NCBI GenBank assembly: GCA_012515455.1
Contig: JAAYYJ010000024.1
Location: 1-9,154, forward strand
From: Oligosphaeraceae bacterium
GTDB lineage: Bacteria > Verrucomicrobiota > Lentisphaeria > Oligosphaerales > Oligosphaeraceae
DNA length: 9,154 bases
Reading direction: 5' to 3'
In this document: positions 1 through 7,100 of the stretch, piece after piece
How positions within the stretch are numbered: the first letter of the stretch is position 1
Layout of the letters: each line of letters begins with the position of its first letter
Translations under genes and position numbers: made by a program
Notes under the pieces: generated by a model
Told to the model about the DNA's origin: nothing
Seen by the model: the letters and a program-made list of their open reading frames with translations, nothing else
The model's database searches: none

Positions 1-1
1 A

Positions 2-130
2 GTACTGACCAGCGGCGCTGGATTGCTGCAGTACGCTCACAGCGATGCCGAACAAGTCAAGCTCAGCGACATCCAGGACAGCATTGCCTTCGTTGCTACA
101 TATCTGCTGCGGGAAGCTGGGCTGGCCTGA
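2..130 (+). CDS. C-terminal end of a probable M20-family metallopeptidase/deacylase (partial)
   Basis: This open frame enters from the left edge and ends at TGA 128-130, giving 42 residues. It contains Gly-Ala-Gly-Leu-Leu-Gln, then Ala-His-Ser-Asp-Ala-Glu, then a predicted helix (Leu-Ser-Asp-Ile-Gln-Asp to Tyr-Leu-Leu-Arg-Glu). M20 enzymes of the ArgE/DapE/carboxypeptidase type typically end this way: a Gly-rich strand, the metal-binding His in an 'AHSxxE' context, and a closing helix that starts 'v.l.dl'. The seen facts are the frame, the His-Ser-Asp-x-Glu motif and the helix-like end; the family assignment is inference from this short tail. The catalytic core lies outside the window, so substrate (acyl-amino acid or dipeptide) cannot be named. 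The next gene starts 124 bases downstream, so co-transcription is uncertain. Confidence 0.5.
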   Translation, partial: VLTSGAGLLQYAHSDAEQVKLSDIQDSIAFVATYLLREAGLA

Positions 131-146
131 CTGCACCGGCAGCAAC

Positions 147-215
147 AGCCAACCGGGAACACTCTGAAGCTGTACTTGAACCCTTGCATCGGCCGGCATA
201 ACTGAGGGGTTGGCT
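147..215. repeat. 8-bp inverted repeat in the gap before the Nudix gene
   Basis: AGCCAACC at 147-154 is perfectly complementary to GGTTGGCT at 208-215, with 53 bases between the arms. GGCCGGCA also occurs twice in direct orientation at 191-198 and 219-226. No T-run follows either arm, so it does not look like an intrinsic terminator. It may be chance in GC-rich DNA, or an operator or leader structure for the downstream gene. Confidence 0.25.
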
Positions 216-241
216 CCGGGCCGGCAAAGCGTCCTCTGCCC

Positions 242-246
242 AAGGA
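242..246 (+). promoter_or_regulatory. Ribosome binding site that sets the Nudix start
   Basis: AAGGA lies 8 bases before the ATG at 255. The same frame stays open to an upstream ATG at 210, but that one has no comparable purine-rich site and would add 15 residues not expected in the family. This supports 255 as the start. Confidence 0.7.
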
Positions 247-254
247 TACCGCCA

Positions 255-749
255 ATGTCGTTAAAATACTGTCCTATCCTGAGCACCTTGGGATATGTCC
301 TGTCCCCTGACGGCAAAAAGGTCCTGCTCTCGCACCGGATCGGGCGGAAATCCGATGATCAGTACGGAAAATTCAACGGCCTCGGTGGTCACATGGAGGC
401 GACCGAGGACATCGCCTCCTGCATGATGCGCGAAATCCGGGAGGAAGCCGGCATTGAAGTCACCTCCATGACCTTGCGCGGGACGGTCAACTGGACCGGC
501 TTCGGCCCCCACAATGAAGACTGGCTGGCCTTCATCTTCCTGGTCACCGCTTACACCGGTACACCCATGACCAGCAATGTCGAAGGGCCGCTGGAATGGT
601 TTGCCATTTCCAGCATCGGCCAGTTGCCGATGTGGGAAGGTGACCGCTATTTCCTACCCTTGGTCTTCGACGGTGACCCACGTCATTTTCATGGCTATCT
701 GCCATACCGCAATGAACATCCGATAGGATGGAAATTCGTGCGGCTGTAA
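255..749 (+). CDS. Nudix hydrolase, MTH1/8-oxo-dGTP diphosphatase-like
   Basis: The 164-residue protein is probably a cytoplasmic nucleotide pyrophosphatase that cleans oxidised or otherwise non-canonical (d)NTPs, releasing (d)NMP and PPi. The Nudix box is complete at residues 45-67: Gly45, Glu51, then Arg59-Glu60-Ile-Arg-Glu63-Glu64-Ala-Gly66-Ile, an exact fit to GX5EX7REUXEEXGU. The preceding Tyr-Gly-Lys-Phe-Asn-Gly-Leu-Gly-Gly is typical of the 8-oxo-dGTPase-like subgroup, as is the C-terminal stretch Trp-Glu-Gly-Asp-Arg-x-Phe-Leu-Pro-Leu-Val-Phe-Asp and the following Asp-Pro-Arg-x-Phe-His-Gly. Length is normal. The start at 255 is chosen from the AAGGA site and from the family N-terminus. 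The metallophosphoesterase begins only 19 bases after the stop, so the two are likely co-transcribed. Nudix fold and catalysis are secure; the exact nucleotide substrate is inferred. Confidence 0.95.
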   Translation: MSLKYCPILSTLGYVLSPDGKKVLLSHRIGRKSDDQYGKFNGLGGHMEATEDIASCMMREIREEAGIEVTSMTLRGTVNWTGFGPHNEDWLAFIFLVTAYTGTPMTSNVEGPLEWFAISSIGQLPMWEGDRYFLPLVFDGDPRHFHGYLPYRNEHPIGWKFVRL

Positions 750-768
750 CCAACGGGAAAGGGATATC

Positions 769-1854
769 ATGCAGCCTTTTGCCGAAATACTTAATTTTGA
801 CTGGTGTTCCCTGGAGGCGGCCTTCTGCCAGCCCGAGCTCTCCTTGGTCAGGGCAGAACTCAGCACTGCCGGCTGGCGCCAGGAACTCCAATGCCAGCAG
901 GCCGCCAGGATCGGACGCCTGCGCTGTGACCAGCTCCTGCCCAATCAGCCGTATAACCTGAAAATATTCTTCCCCGGGCAGACTCTGACGCTGTCCTTTA
1001 CCACCCTGCCGGCACCGGAAGGAAAGTGCCTGTGCCGCTACGCCGCCATCGCCGATCCGCATGTCTCCCTGTCCTATGAGAACCGCAAAGGACGGCTGTT
1101 CCGGGAATCAGCCATGATTGTCAGTAATGTCGTCGAACAGGCCAATGCTGCTGCAGTCGACTTCACCCTCCTGGCTGGAGATATTACCAATGCTGGCCAG
1201 GCCGGAGAATACTCTTGCGCCAGGAAAATCCTCTCCCAGCTGCAAGCACCGCTGATCTGTGCTCCAGGCGATCACGATATCAGCAGCACAGACCCGCACT
1301 TGTGGCAGGATTTCTTCCCCGATGCGACTCACAAATACTGCGAAGTCGGCGATTTTGCCGTCCTGGCTCTGGATACCCACCGCTACAATCTGGCTGAGTC
1401 CGACCGCCCCTGGCTGAAACGTCTGCAGGCCGCCGACCGCCGCAAAATCCTGGTCAGCCATGTCCATTTGCTGCCGCAGCCCGCTTTGAATTGCGGCTCT
1501 AAAAATGCCGAAGTGCAGAATTTTGCCGCTTTTGCCGGAGATTTTTCCGCTCTTGGGGAGGTCCTGCTCTATGCCGGGCACCAGAATGTCCCCTGCCAGG
1601 TGCGTTCCGGCGGGCTGCGGCAGATCAATCTCCCCCAGCCCAGTCAATATCTCTGCTCCTGGTACCTGGTGGAAGTATATCCCAATGGCACGTACCATAA
1701 GAACATCCCCATCAGCAGCGAGATTCTGCGCCAGCAATCGCGCCTGGATGCTGAAGCTGCTGTAGAGCTGTACCAGGAAGCACAATGGGCCAGCAGCTAC
1801 CGGCAGGGAAAATCGCCGGCGGAGAGCAATTTCCTCATCCCCGACCGAAAATAA
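769..1854 (+). CDS. Calcineurin-like metallophosphoesterase with N-terminal FN3-like region and altered metal motifs
   Basis: This 361-residue protein is probably a cytoplasmic phosphatase or phosphodiesterase; no signal peptide or membrane segment is visible. Residues about 20-83 look like a beta-sandwich (FN3-like) ending in a 'Thr-Thr-Leu-Pro-Ala-Pro' strand, as in phosphoesterases with an N-terminal FN3 domain. The catalytic domain begins near residue 88 and shows Asp96-Pro-His98, Gly137-Asp138, Gly167-Asp168-His169-Asp170, His231-Val-His233 and Gly270-His271-Gln-Asn273. Two positions depart from the family consensus: the Asn of GNH(D/E) is Asp168, and the second His of GHxH is Asn273. 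About 85 residues after the last motif form a C-terminal extension rich in charged and Gln residues. AGGGA at 762 upstream supports the start. It follows the Nudix gene by 19 bases and precedes the TIM-barrel gene by 79 bases. The fold is secure; activity and substrate are open because of the substitutions. Confidence 0.9.
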   Translation: MQPFAEILNFDWCSLEAAFCQPELSLVRAELSTAGWRQELQCQQAARIGRLRCDQLLPNQPYNLKIFFPGQTLTLSFTTLPAPEGKCLCRYAAIADPHVSLSYENRKGRLFRESAMIVSNVVEQANAAAVDFTLLAGDITNAGQAGEYSCARKILSQLQAPLICAPGDHDISSTDPHLWQDFFPDATHKYCEVGDFAVLALDTHRYNLAESDRPWLKRLQAADRRKILVSHVHLLPQPALNCGSKNAEVQNFAAFAGDFSALGEVLLYAGHQNVPCQVRSGGLRQINLPQPSQYLCSWYLVEVYPNGTYHKNIPISSEILRQQSRLDAEAAVELYQEAQWASSYRQGKSPAESNFLIPDRK

Positions 1855-1933
1855 ACTCCAGCCTGCCGCCGCCCTGTGCTACGCCACGCCACCTCCCCGC
1901 ACGCGTTCACATTCCAGCAGAAGGAAAATACTT

Positions 1934-2716
1934 ATGGAAATGGAATTGTGCTACAGTACTACGTTTTATGGCCCGGAAAAACCCGGCGGCATCACCTTGC
2001 GGGAAGGCCTGCAAATACTACGCGAGTCCGGCATCCGCAAAATCGAGCTATCCCGCAAACGTGCGATCAGCCCTGAGACTGTCGACATTATCCATGACCT
2101 GGGTATGGAAGTTTGGTCTATTCACGGCACCTTCGGCTGTCTCTCCGATGACCCGCAGCTTTTCCGGCAGAGCCTCGATCACGAAATCGCCCGGATGCGC
2201 GCGTCAGCGCCATTTGCTCCCTGCCCCTACGTCCTGCATTACCTGGACCGCTTCAATGATCCGGCTAAAGGGCAGCGCTTCCGGCAGGCCATTGGCGAGC
2301 TGGCCGCTGCCAATGCAGATATCGGCCTGATCCTGACCATTGAAACCGTCCCCCACAAACCGCAGAATGAACGCTACCCCTTCAGTTCGGAAGTAGCCAG
2401 TTTCGTGCGTTCCTGGAACAGCCCGAAGATTCAAATGACCGTCGATATCAACCACTCGAACCTGAACGAGGACCTCTTCCAGGTGATCCGCAACTGCCGC
2501 GGACTGATCGCTAATATCCATGTGTCCGACAACCACGGCTTTTGCGAAGAACACCTGCTGCCGGGCGAAGGTATAATCCCTCTCAAGGCAACCATGCTCG
2601 AACTGCGCCGGAACGGCTATACCGGACCATGCAATCTCGAACTGCATCTGCCCGATGTCATCACCGTAGATTTCATCCGCAGGCTCAACGACCAGGTCCG
2701 GCGCATCCTGGCATAA
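1934..2716 (+). CDS. Sugar phosphate isomerase/epimerase (AP endonuclease 2-type TIM barrel)
   Basis: The 260-residue protein fits the xylose isomerase-like TIM barrel family (PF01261 type), whose members isomerise or epimerise sugars and related polyols with a divalent metal. Candidate metal ligands appear in barrel order: Glu137 (Thr-Ile-Glu-Thr-Val), Asp171 (Thr-Val-Asp-Ile-Asn-His174), His196 (Asn-Ile-His-Val-Ser-Asp-Asn-His201) and Glu236 (Asn-Leu-Glu-Leu-His). His64 (Ser-Ile-His-Gly) and His102 (Leu-His-Tyr) mark earlier strand ends. The glycine-containing turn 'Leu-Pro-Gly-Glu-Gly' at 209-213 is also common in the family. Length is typical and no signal peptide is seen. AAGGA at 1921-1925, 8 bases before the ATG, supports the start. 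The family includes hydroxypyruvate isomerase, inosose isomerase and tagatose/psicose epimerases; nothing here picks one. The damaged serine hydrolase gene starts 45 bases after the stop. Confidence 0.9.
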   Translation: MEMELCYSTTFYGPEKPGGITLREGLQILRESGIRKIELSRKRAISPETVDIIHDLGMEVWSIHGTFGCLSDDPQLFRQSLDHEIARMRASAPFAPCPYVLHYLDRFNDPAKGQRFRQAIGELAAANADIGLILTIETVPHKPQNERYPFSSEVASFVRSWNSPKIQMTVDINHSNLNEDLFQVIRNCRGLIANIHVSDNHGFCEEHLLPGEGIIPLKATMLELRRNGYTGPCNLELHLPDVITVDFIRRLNDQVRRILA

Positions 2717-2761
2717 TTTTCTCAGCCTCAGGTCCAGGAGCCGCTATAGCAGGAGAATCTT

Positions 2762-3823
2762 ATGCTCGATCTGACCGGCATCCTGCAAGCCGGGGTATCT
2801 GCCCGGGCCTGGCCCTGCGCGGCAGCCGCGGTCGTGTCACCGCGACGGCCCAGCCGGGTCTTCCTGGCTGGCAGTCATACATACTGCGGCGGCAGGCAAC
2901 TCCAGGAAGAGGATTGGTTCGACTTGGCTTCCCTCAGCAAAGTACTGGTCACCACCACCCTGGTGGCACAGCTCTGTCAGCAGGGTACCCTGAGCCTGAA
3001 TACCACCCTCGCCGAGATTTTCCCGGAATTCACCCTCGGTCCCCAGGCGGAATGGCGGCGGGCGGTGACCATCCGGCACCTCCTGGCACACTGCTCGGGA
3101 CTGCCGCCAGGGTACCCATTCCACCGGCTCCCCCCCCGCAGACGACCAGATTTTCGGCAAATTCTCCTCAGCCTGCCCCTGACCACAGCACCAGGACGGA
3201 TGGAATGCTATTCTGATCTCGGGATGATGATCCTGGGCGAAGTGACGGTCGCCCGGCTGGGACAAAATCTCGACACCCTGGCCAGGCAGCGGATTTTCTC
3301 CCCCCTCGGACTGCACGAAGGTATTGGTTACTGACCTGCCTTGCACCAGCGCAGCAGTTGCGTGCCGACTGAACTGCGCTTCGATATCGGACACCCCTGG
3401 CAAGGTGTGGTGCACGACGAAAATGCCCGCTGGCTCGGCGGCATCGCCGGGCATGCCGGGCTCTTCGCCAGTATAATCGCCCTCACCAGACTGATCCAGG
3501 CACTGTTCCCCAACCACAGTAAGCTGCTGCCCGATAATATTATGCGGCTATTCACCCGCCCCGCCGGACTAATACCCGCCAGCTCACGCTGCCTGGGCTG
3601 GGACAGCCCCAGCCGCAACTCCAGCGCCGGTGAGCATATATCACCGCTAGGGTACGGACATACCGGCTTCACTGGCACCTGTATCTGGATGGATCCGGAA
3701 AAAGAACTAGCCGTGATTCTGCTCAGCAATGCTGTCCATCCCTGGCGCGAGGACAAAAAACACGCCTATCCGGAATTCCTGCGCCGGGTCTGCAACGCGG
3801 TCTTCGCTGGCTCTGAGCCGTAA
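2762..3823 (+). pseudogene. Serine hydrolase (class C beta-lactamase-like) interrupted by an in-frame TGA
   Basis: Two adjacent open stretches in the same frame make one beta-lactamase-related protein of 353 residue positions, split by a single TGA at 3332-3334 (position 191). The first part carries the SxxK motif as Ser57-Leu-Ser-Lys60 inside 'Phe-Asp-Leu-Ala-Ser', and a Tyr150-Ser-Asp motif followed by Leu-Gly. The second part carries His-Asp-Glu-Asn...Gly-Gly-Ile-Ala-Gly-His-Ala-Gly and the third motif His300-Thr-Gly302. All catalytic motifs are therefore intact across the stop. AGGAG at 2751-2755, 6 bases before the ATG at 2762, gives a good start. No ribosome binding site precedes TTG 3341 or GTG 3361, so separate translation of the second half is unlikely. 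The first fragment alone lacks the third motif and should be inactive. No signal peptide is evident. Recent nonsense mutation or sequencing error is the simplest reading; programmed readthrough is possible but unsupported. Confidence 0.85.
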
Positions 3824-3875
3824 AGCCCACTGTGTAATCCCGACCGCTTGCACTTTCCCCCACACCCAGGGCAGA
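3824..3875. other. Short convergent gap without visible terminator
   Basis: Plus-strand and minus-strand gene blocks meet here with only 52 bases between stop codons. I see no GC-rich hairpin with a T-run in either direction, so transcription from either side may run into the opposing block or end by a factor-dependent route. Confidence 0.5.
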
Positions 3876-4163
3876 CTATTCCACTTTCAGGACGCTGTTG
3901 TGGGAACCGAACTCATTGATCACAAAATTCGGATTGCTCGAGTCCAGAACCCACAATCCATCGACCAAAAATTTGTACTGGTATTCACCCGCGGGCAAGA
4001 CACAGGTCGCCACGAACTGGCCGTTGCCCAGCTTATCCAGCATCGGCTTCTGGTCGGTAGCCCACGCATTGAATTCCCCTGACAGAAACACCTCCTGCCC
4101 GGCTGTTCCATGATAAACAAATTGTACCCGCCGTTTGGCATTGAGCTTTTTTGAACGAGCCAT
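3876..4163 (-). CDS. Stand-alone CBM48 / AMPK-beta-like glycogen-binding protein
   Basis: The 95-residue protein consists of one CBM48-type beta-sandwich (AMPK beta glycogen-binding domain, isoamylase early-set) and almost nothing else. After a basic N-terminal tail (Arg3-Ser-Lys-Lys, Lys10-Arg-Arg), residues 13-95 contain Val-Phe-Leu-Ser-Gly-Glu-Phe-Asn-x-Trp34, then Pro-Ala-Gly-Glu-Tyr-Gln-Tyr-Lys64-Phe-Leu-Val-Asp-Gly-x-Trp71, then Gly-Ser-His-Asn89. Trp34, Lys64, Trp71 and Asn89 correspond to the sugar-contacting residues of mammalian AMPK beta1 (Trp100, Lys126, Trp133, Asn150), so alpha-glucan binding is well supported. There is no catalytic domain. It starts 12 bases after the debranching enzyme on the same strand, with an AAGGAG site overlapping that gene's stop, so it is the second cistron of an operon. 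It may tether a partner enzyme to glycogen or regulate it; that role is inference. Confidence 0.93.
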   Translation of the reverse strand: MARSKKLNAKRRVQFVYHGTAGQEVFLSGEFNAWATDQKPMLDKLGNGQFVATCVLPAGEYQYKFLVDGLWVLDSSNPNFVINEFGSHNSVLKVE

Positions 4164-4171
4164 GTCTGCCT

Positions 4172-4177
4172 CTCCTT
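4172..4177 (-). promoter_or_regulatory. Ribosome binding site of the CBM48 gene overlapping the upstream stop
   Basis: Read on the minus strand, AAGGAG lies 8 bases before the ATG at 4163. Its first two bases are part of the TAA stop (4178-4176) of the debranching enzyme gene. This arrangement suits translational coupling between the two cistrons. Confidence 0.75.
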
Positions 4178-7100
4178 ATTCTCTATTTTTGCCTGACAAC
4201 AACGCCAAGACCCGGAACAACTCCGACTCACTCCACGCCTGCGCAAAACACCCGCGCGGCAAATGCGGAGAATCACCCGCAAAAATTTCCGGCAGATGCC
4301 CCAGGCATCCCCGGGTGATATTAGCGCCTGCGGCATGCAGCAATGCCCTGGCTGCGGCCTTGGCCGATGGCCCATAGGTCAGCAGCAGAGCCTCGCTGTA
4401 GCTGGGCATCAGCCAGCCCCAGGCAGTGCCATTATGATAGGCCGGCTTGCGCCGGGTGTCTTCGTCGCCGCTGTATTCGCCCCAATAGGGAGCCTGAGGG
4501 TCATTCAGCAGCCGCCCCTGATGATAGACCGGCAGGGGATGGTTTACCCTTTGGTCTGCCAGGCTGCGTATCCCTCCAGGGACCAGCAGTTTTTGACAGG
4601 CATGCAGGATATATCCCCGCATCGCCTGGTCCTGCACCACGCCCAGAGTTATGGCCAGAAGCTGATTCGGACGGCAGGCGTCGTCCGCCTGTCCGAGCCG
4701 GGCGGAAACACCCGCTCGAGCGTGCAGGCAATCAGCCAACCCTACCCCGGGAGACGCCGGATACAAGCTCAGAAAACTTTCCCGGGCCCGGGCCGCTAAA
4801 CTGGACCACGGCTCTGCCTGACCGGAAAATTCGACCAGAAATTCCAGCGCTGCGATCCAGAGAGCCTGAATTTCCACCGGGTACCCCTCGCGTGGCGTCG
4901 CCGCCGGATGATTGGTATCCATCCAGGTAAAATGGGCGGGGCTGAATACCAGGGCTGTATCCTCACAAACCTTGATGCCGTTGGCAGTGCCCTGCAGATA
5001 ATTCTCCGCAATCGAGAGCAGTACCTGCAGCAGGGAGCGCTCCCCGCAGTGCAAAGTCAGAATCTCTCGCTCGCCCAGGGCCTGAATGTAGTCCCGGACC
5101 ACGATGAACAACCACAGCGGTGCGTCACTGGTGTCAGCATTGGCTGGCGCCCGGCCGCGAATCATATTGGGCAGCGTCCCGCCTTGCTCATAACTGGCAT
5201 ACTGCCGGATGATGTCCCGGCACTGCTGCGATAATCCGGCAGCCAGCAATCCCCGCAAACTGATCAGGGTGTCACGCCCCCAGTCCAAAAACCAGGGATA
5301 ACCGGCAATCAGCGAGAGTGAATCATCCCGCCGGACGATAAAACTGCCCAGTGACTCCCGCAGAATATCCGGTAGACGCTGAGCTGGAACCGCCTGCGTT
5401 GCCGCCGTAACCGCCGTTGTATCAACCCCCGTCGCGTCCAGCGCCGGCGGCGAACCGCTCTCAGCTGCAGATTCCGCTGCCGCCAGCAGCATCACGGTGG
5501 CTCCTGGAGGTAGCGCACAGCGAAAATAGCCCGGGCTGAACAAATCCGACCGGTCTTCCAGTCCCCGGGAGCTCTCCAGCAAATACTGGACCTGATACTG
5601 CCATTCCGGGCTGGGGAAGTACTGACCACAGCAACACTCAAGACGCAGCTGATGGCCACTCTCAGTCAAAAATGTGAAACCGCGCTGGTAATTTTGCAGC
5701 CGGGACGGGAATCTGCGTTCAGCATCTTGAAAAGCCTTGGTATGGGCGTGCTGGCTGCGGTCATCGATGTCAGGACGGATGATCAAAGAAATTGGACTGG
5801 AGGGCTGCTGCCCCGCACTATCCTCGGAGTCGGCCGCCACGCTGCTGAAAAACAAGCGCAGGGTGTTGCTGTCAGCAGACAGATGCGCAGTAACGCTTAA
5901 CTCCAGGCACTGTCCCAGACCTGAGGGAACCGTGAACCGCCAGCGCATACTCTGGTGGTCCAGGACGGCAAAATCATTTTGGCAGGCCAGATTCAGTTCC
6001 CGGGAATAGTCCCGGCACACCACCCAAGCCCGGCAGCGGTTCAGCAATATCGTCCGGTCTATCGGCACTTTGCAGTCCAAATTGGCGGCCAGGAGGGCAT
6101 CGTACTGACTGTACAGCGTTCCCCAGATCGCCCGCGCTAAGGTGTATCCGCCCAAATCTGTGCTGGCCAGACCGCAATGCCAGGAATGGAGCTCAGCGGC
6201 CGGAAGTTCAAGCTTCATAGGAGAGATTTTCTGTGGCAGCAAGGCCAAATGGCCAGTATGGCGAATCGCCTTACCGCCTTCAAACAGACTTAGTTGCAAT
6301 TCCAGCTGCTCAAGACAGCCGTTCGCCGGCAAAGGCTGAAACAAAGCAAAGAAGCGTCCGTCATGCTGCGGAACCGCCTGCACCGTCTGCAGACATTTCC
6401 GCCCCTGCCGAATATGCGCCAAAAAGGGCGTGCTGGTGCACAGCAGGATAAAATGGCCGGGAGGCAACGGCACCACCCGGCGTTCATCCTGACCGGGCAT
6501 CCATTCCAGCAAGGGCAGATATGCTCCGGGCTGATACAGCGAACGCAGAAATTCCCGCGGGTTCTCATGCAGGTGCTCAGCCATCCGGACCAGCTCCGGC
6601 TCCTTAAATTCTACCACCCCCTGGGCGCTGGCAGCTGAATCCAGAACCAGATCACGCAGCATCTGCCACTGATTGGCATCAGCCTTGAAAACGCTCTCCG
6701 CCGCCGGCTGTTCCCGGGTCAGGCAGCAGCAGCTCAAGGGTGGCAGTTCAATCCCGATGTGGTCAAGGTTGCGCTGCAGGGACATACTCGCGTCACTCAC
6801 CAGGTCATACAGGCTGTCGGTGCCCGCGGGCGCAAATTCCAGGTCATGCCAAAACACCGTCACACTCTCGCGCACGTCAGGGTTGCACAGCACCAGCACA
6901 GTGTCATCCAGGTCCGAGGTCTGGCGCAGTAACGACACCGCATTGCCGGACAGGCTTCGCAACGGCACTAATTTTGCCTTGGCCGAAAAGGCGGGATGAT
7001 GATGCAGCAGAGCAAGCAGTTTCTGCAAACACTCAACCAGGTTCTCGGCACTGCCCCAGTTCAAGGAGGTGGCACCATGGACATCAATTTTCTCCCCCGC

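Noticed and set aside
210..254. Upstream ATG at 210 as the Nudix start
   Set aside because: It would add 15 residues with no family counterpart and has no ribosome binding site; ATG 255 with AAGGA 8 bases before it is better.
544..1785. Long minus-strand open frames at 544-1062 and 1108-1785
   Set aside because: They lie opposite the Nudix and metallophosphoesterase genes, whose motifs are clear; the antisense products show no domain and are by-products of GC-rich codon use.
3128..3138. Run of eight C in the serine hydrolase gene as a possible frameshift site
   Set aside because: The frame continues correctly through it to the Tyr-Ser-Asp motif and beyond, so no indel is needed here; the only lesion is the TGA.
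3332..3364. Selenocysteine insertion at the TGA, with a small hairpin downstream (CGCA 3351-3354, loop GCAGT, TGCG 3360-3363)
   Set aside because: The distance is within the bacterial SECIS range, but the stem is only 4 bp, the site is far from the catalytic motifs, the family is not a selenoprotein family, and short stems are common here. A nonsense change is simpler.
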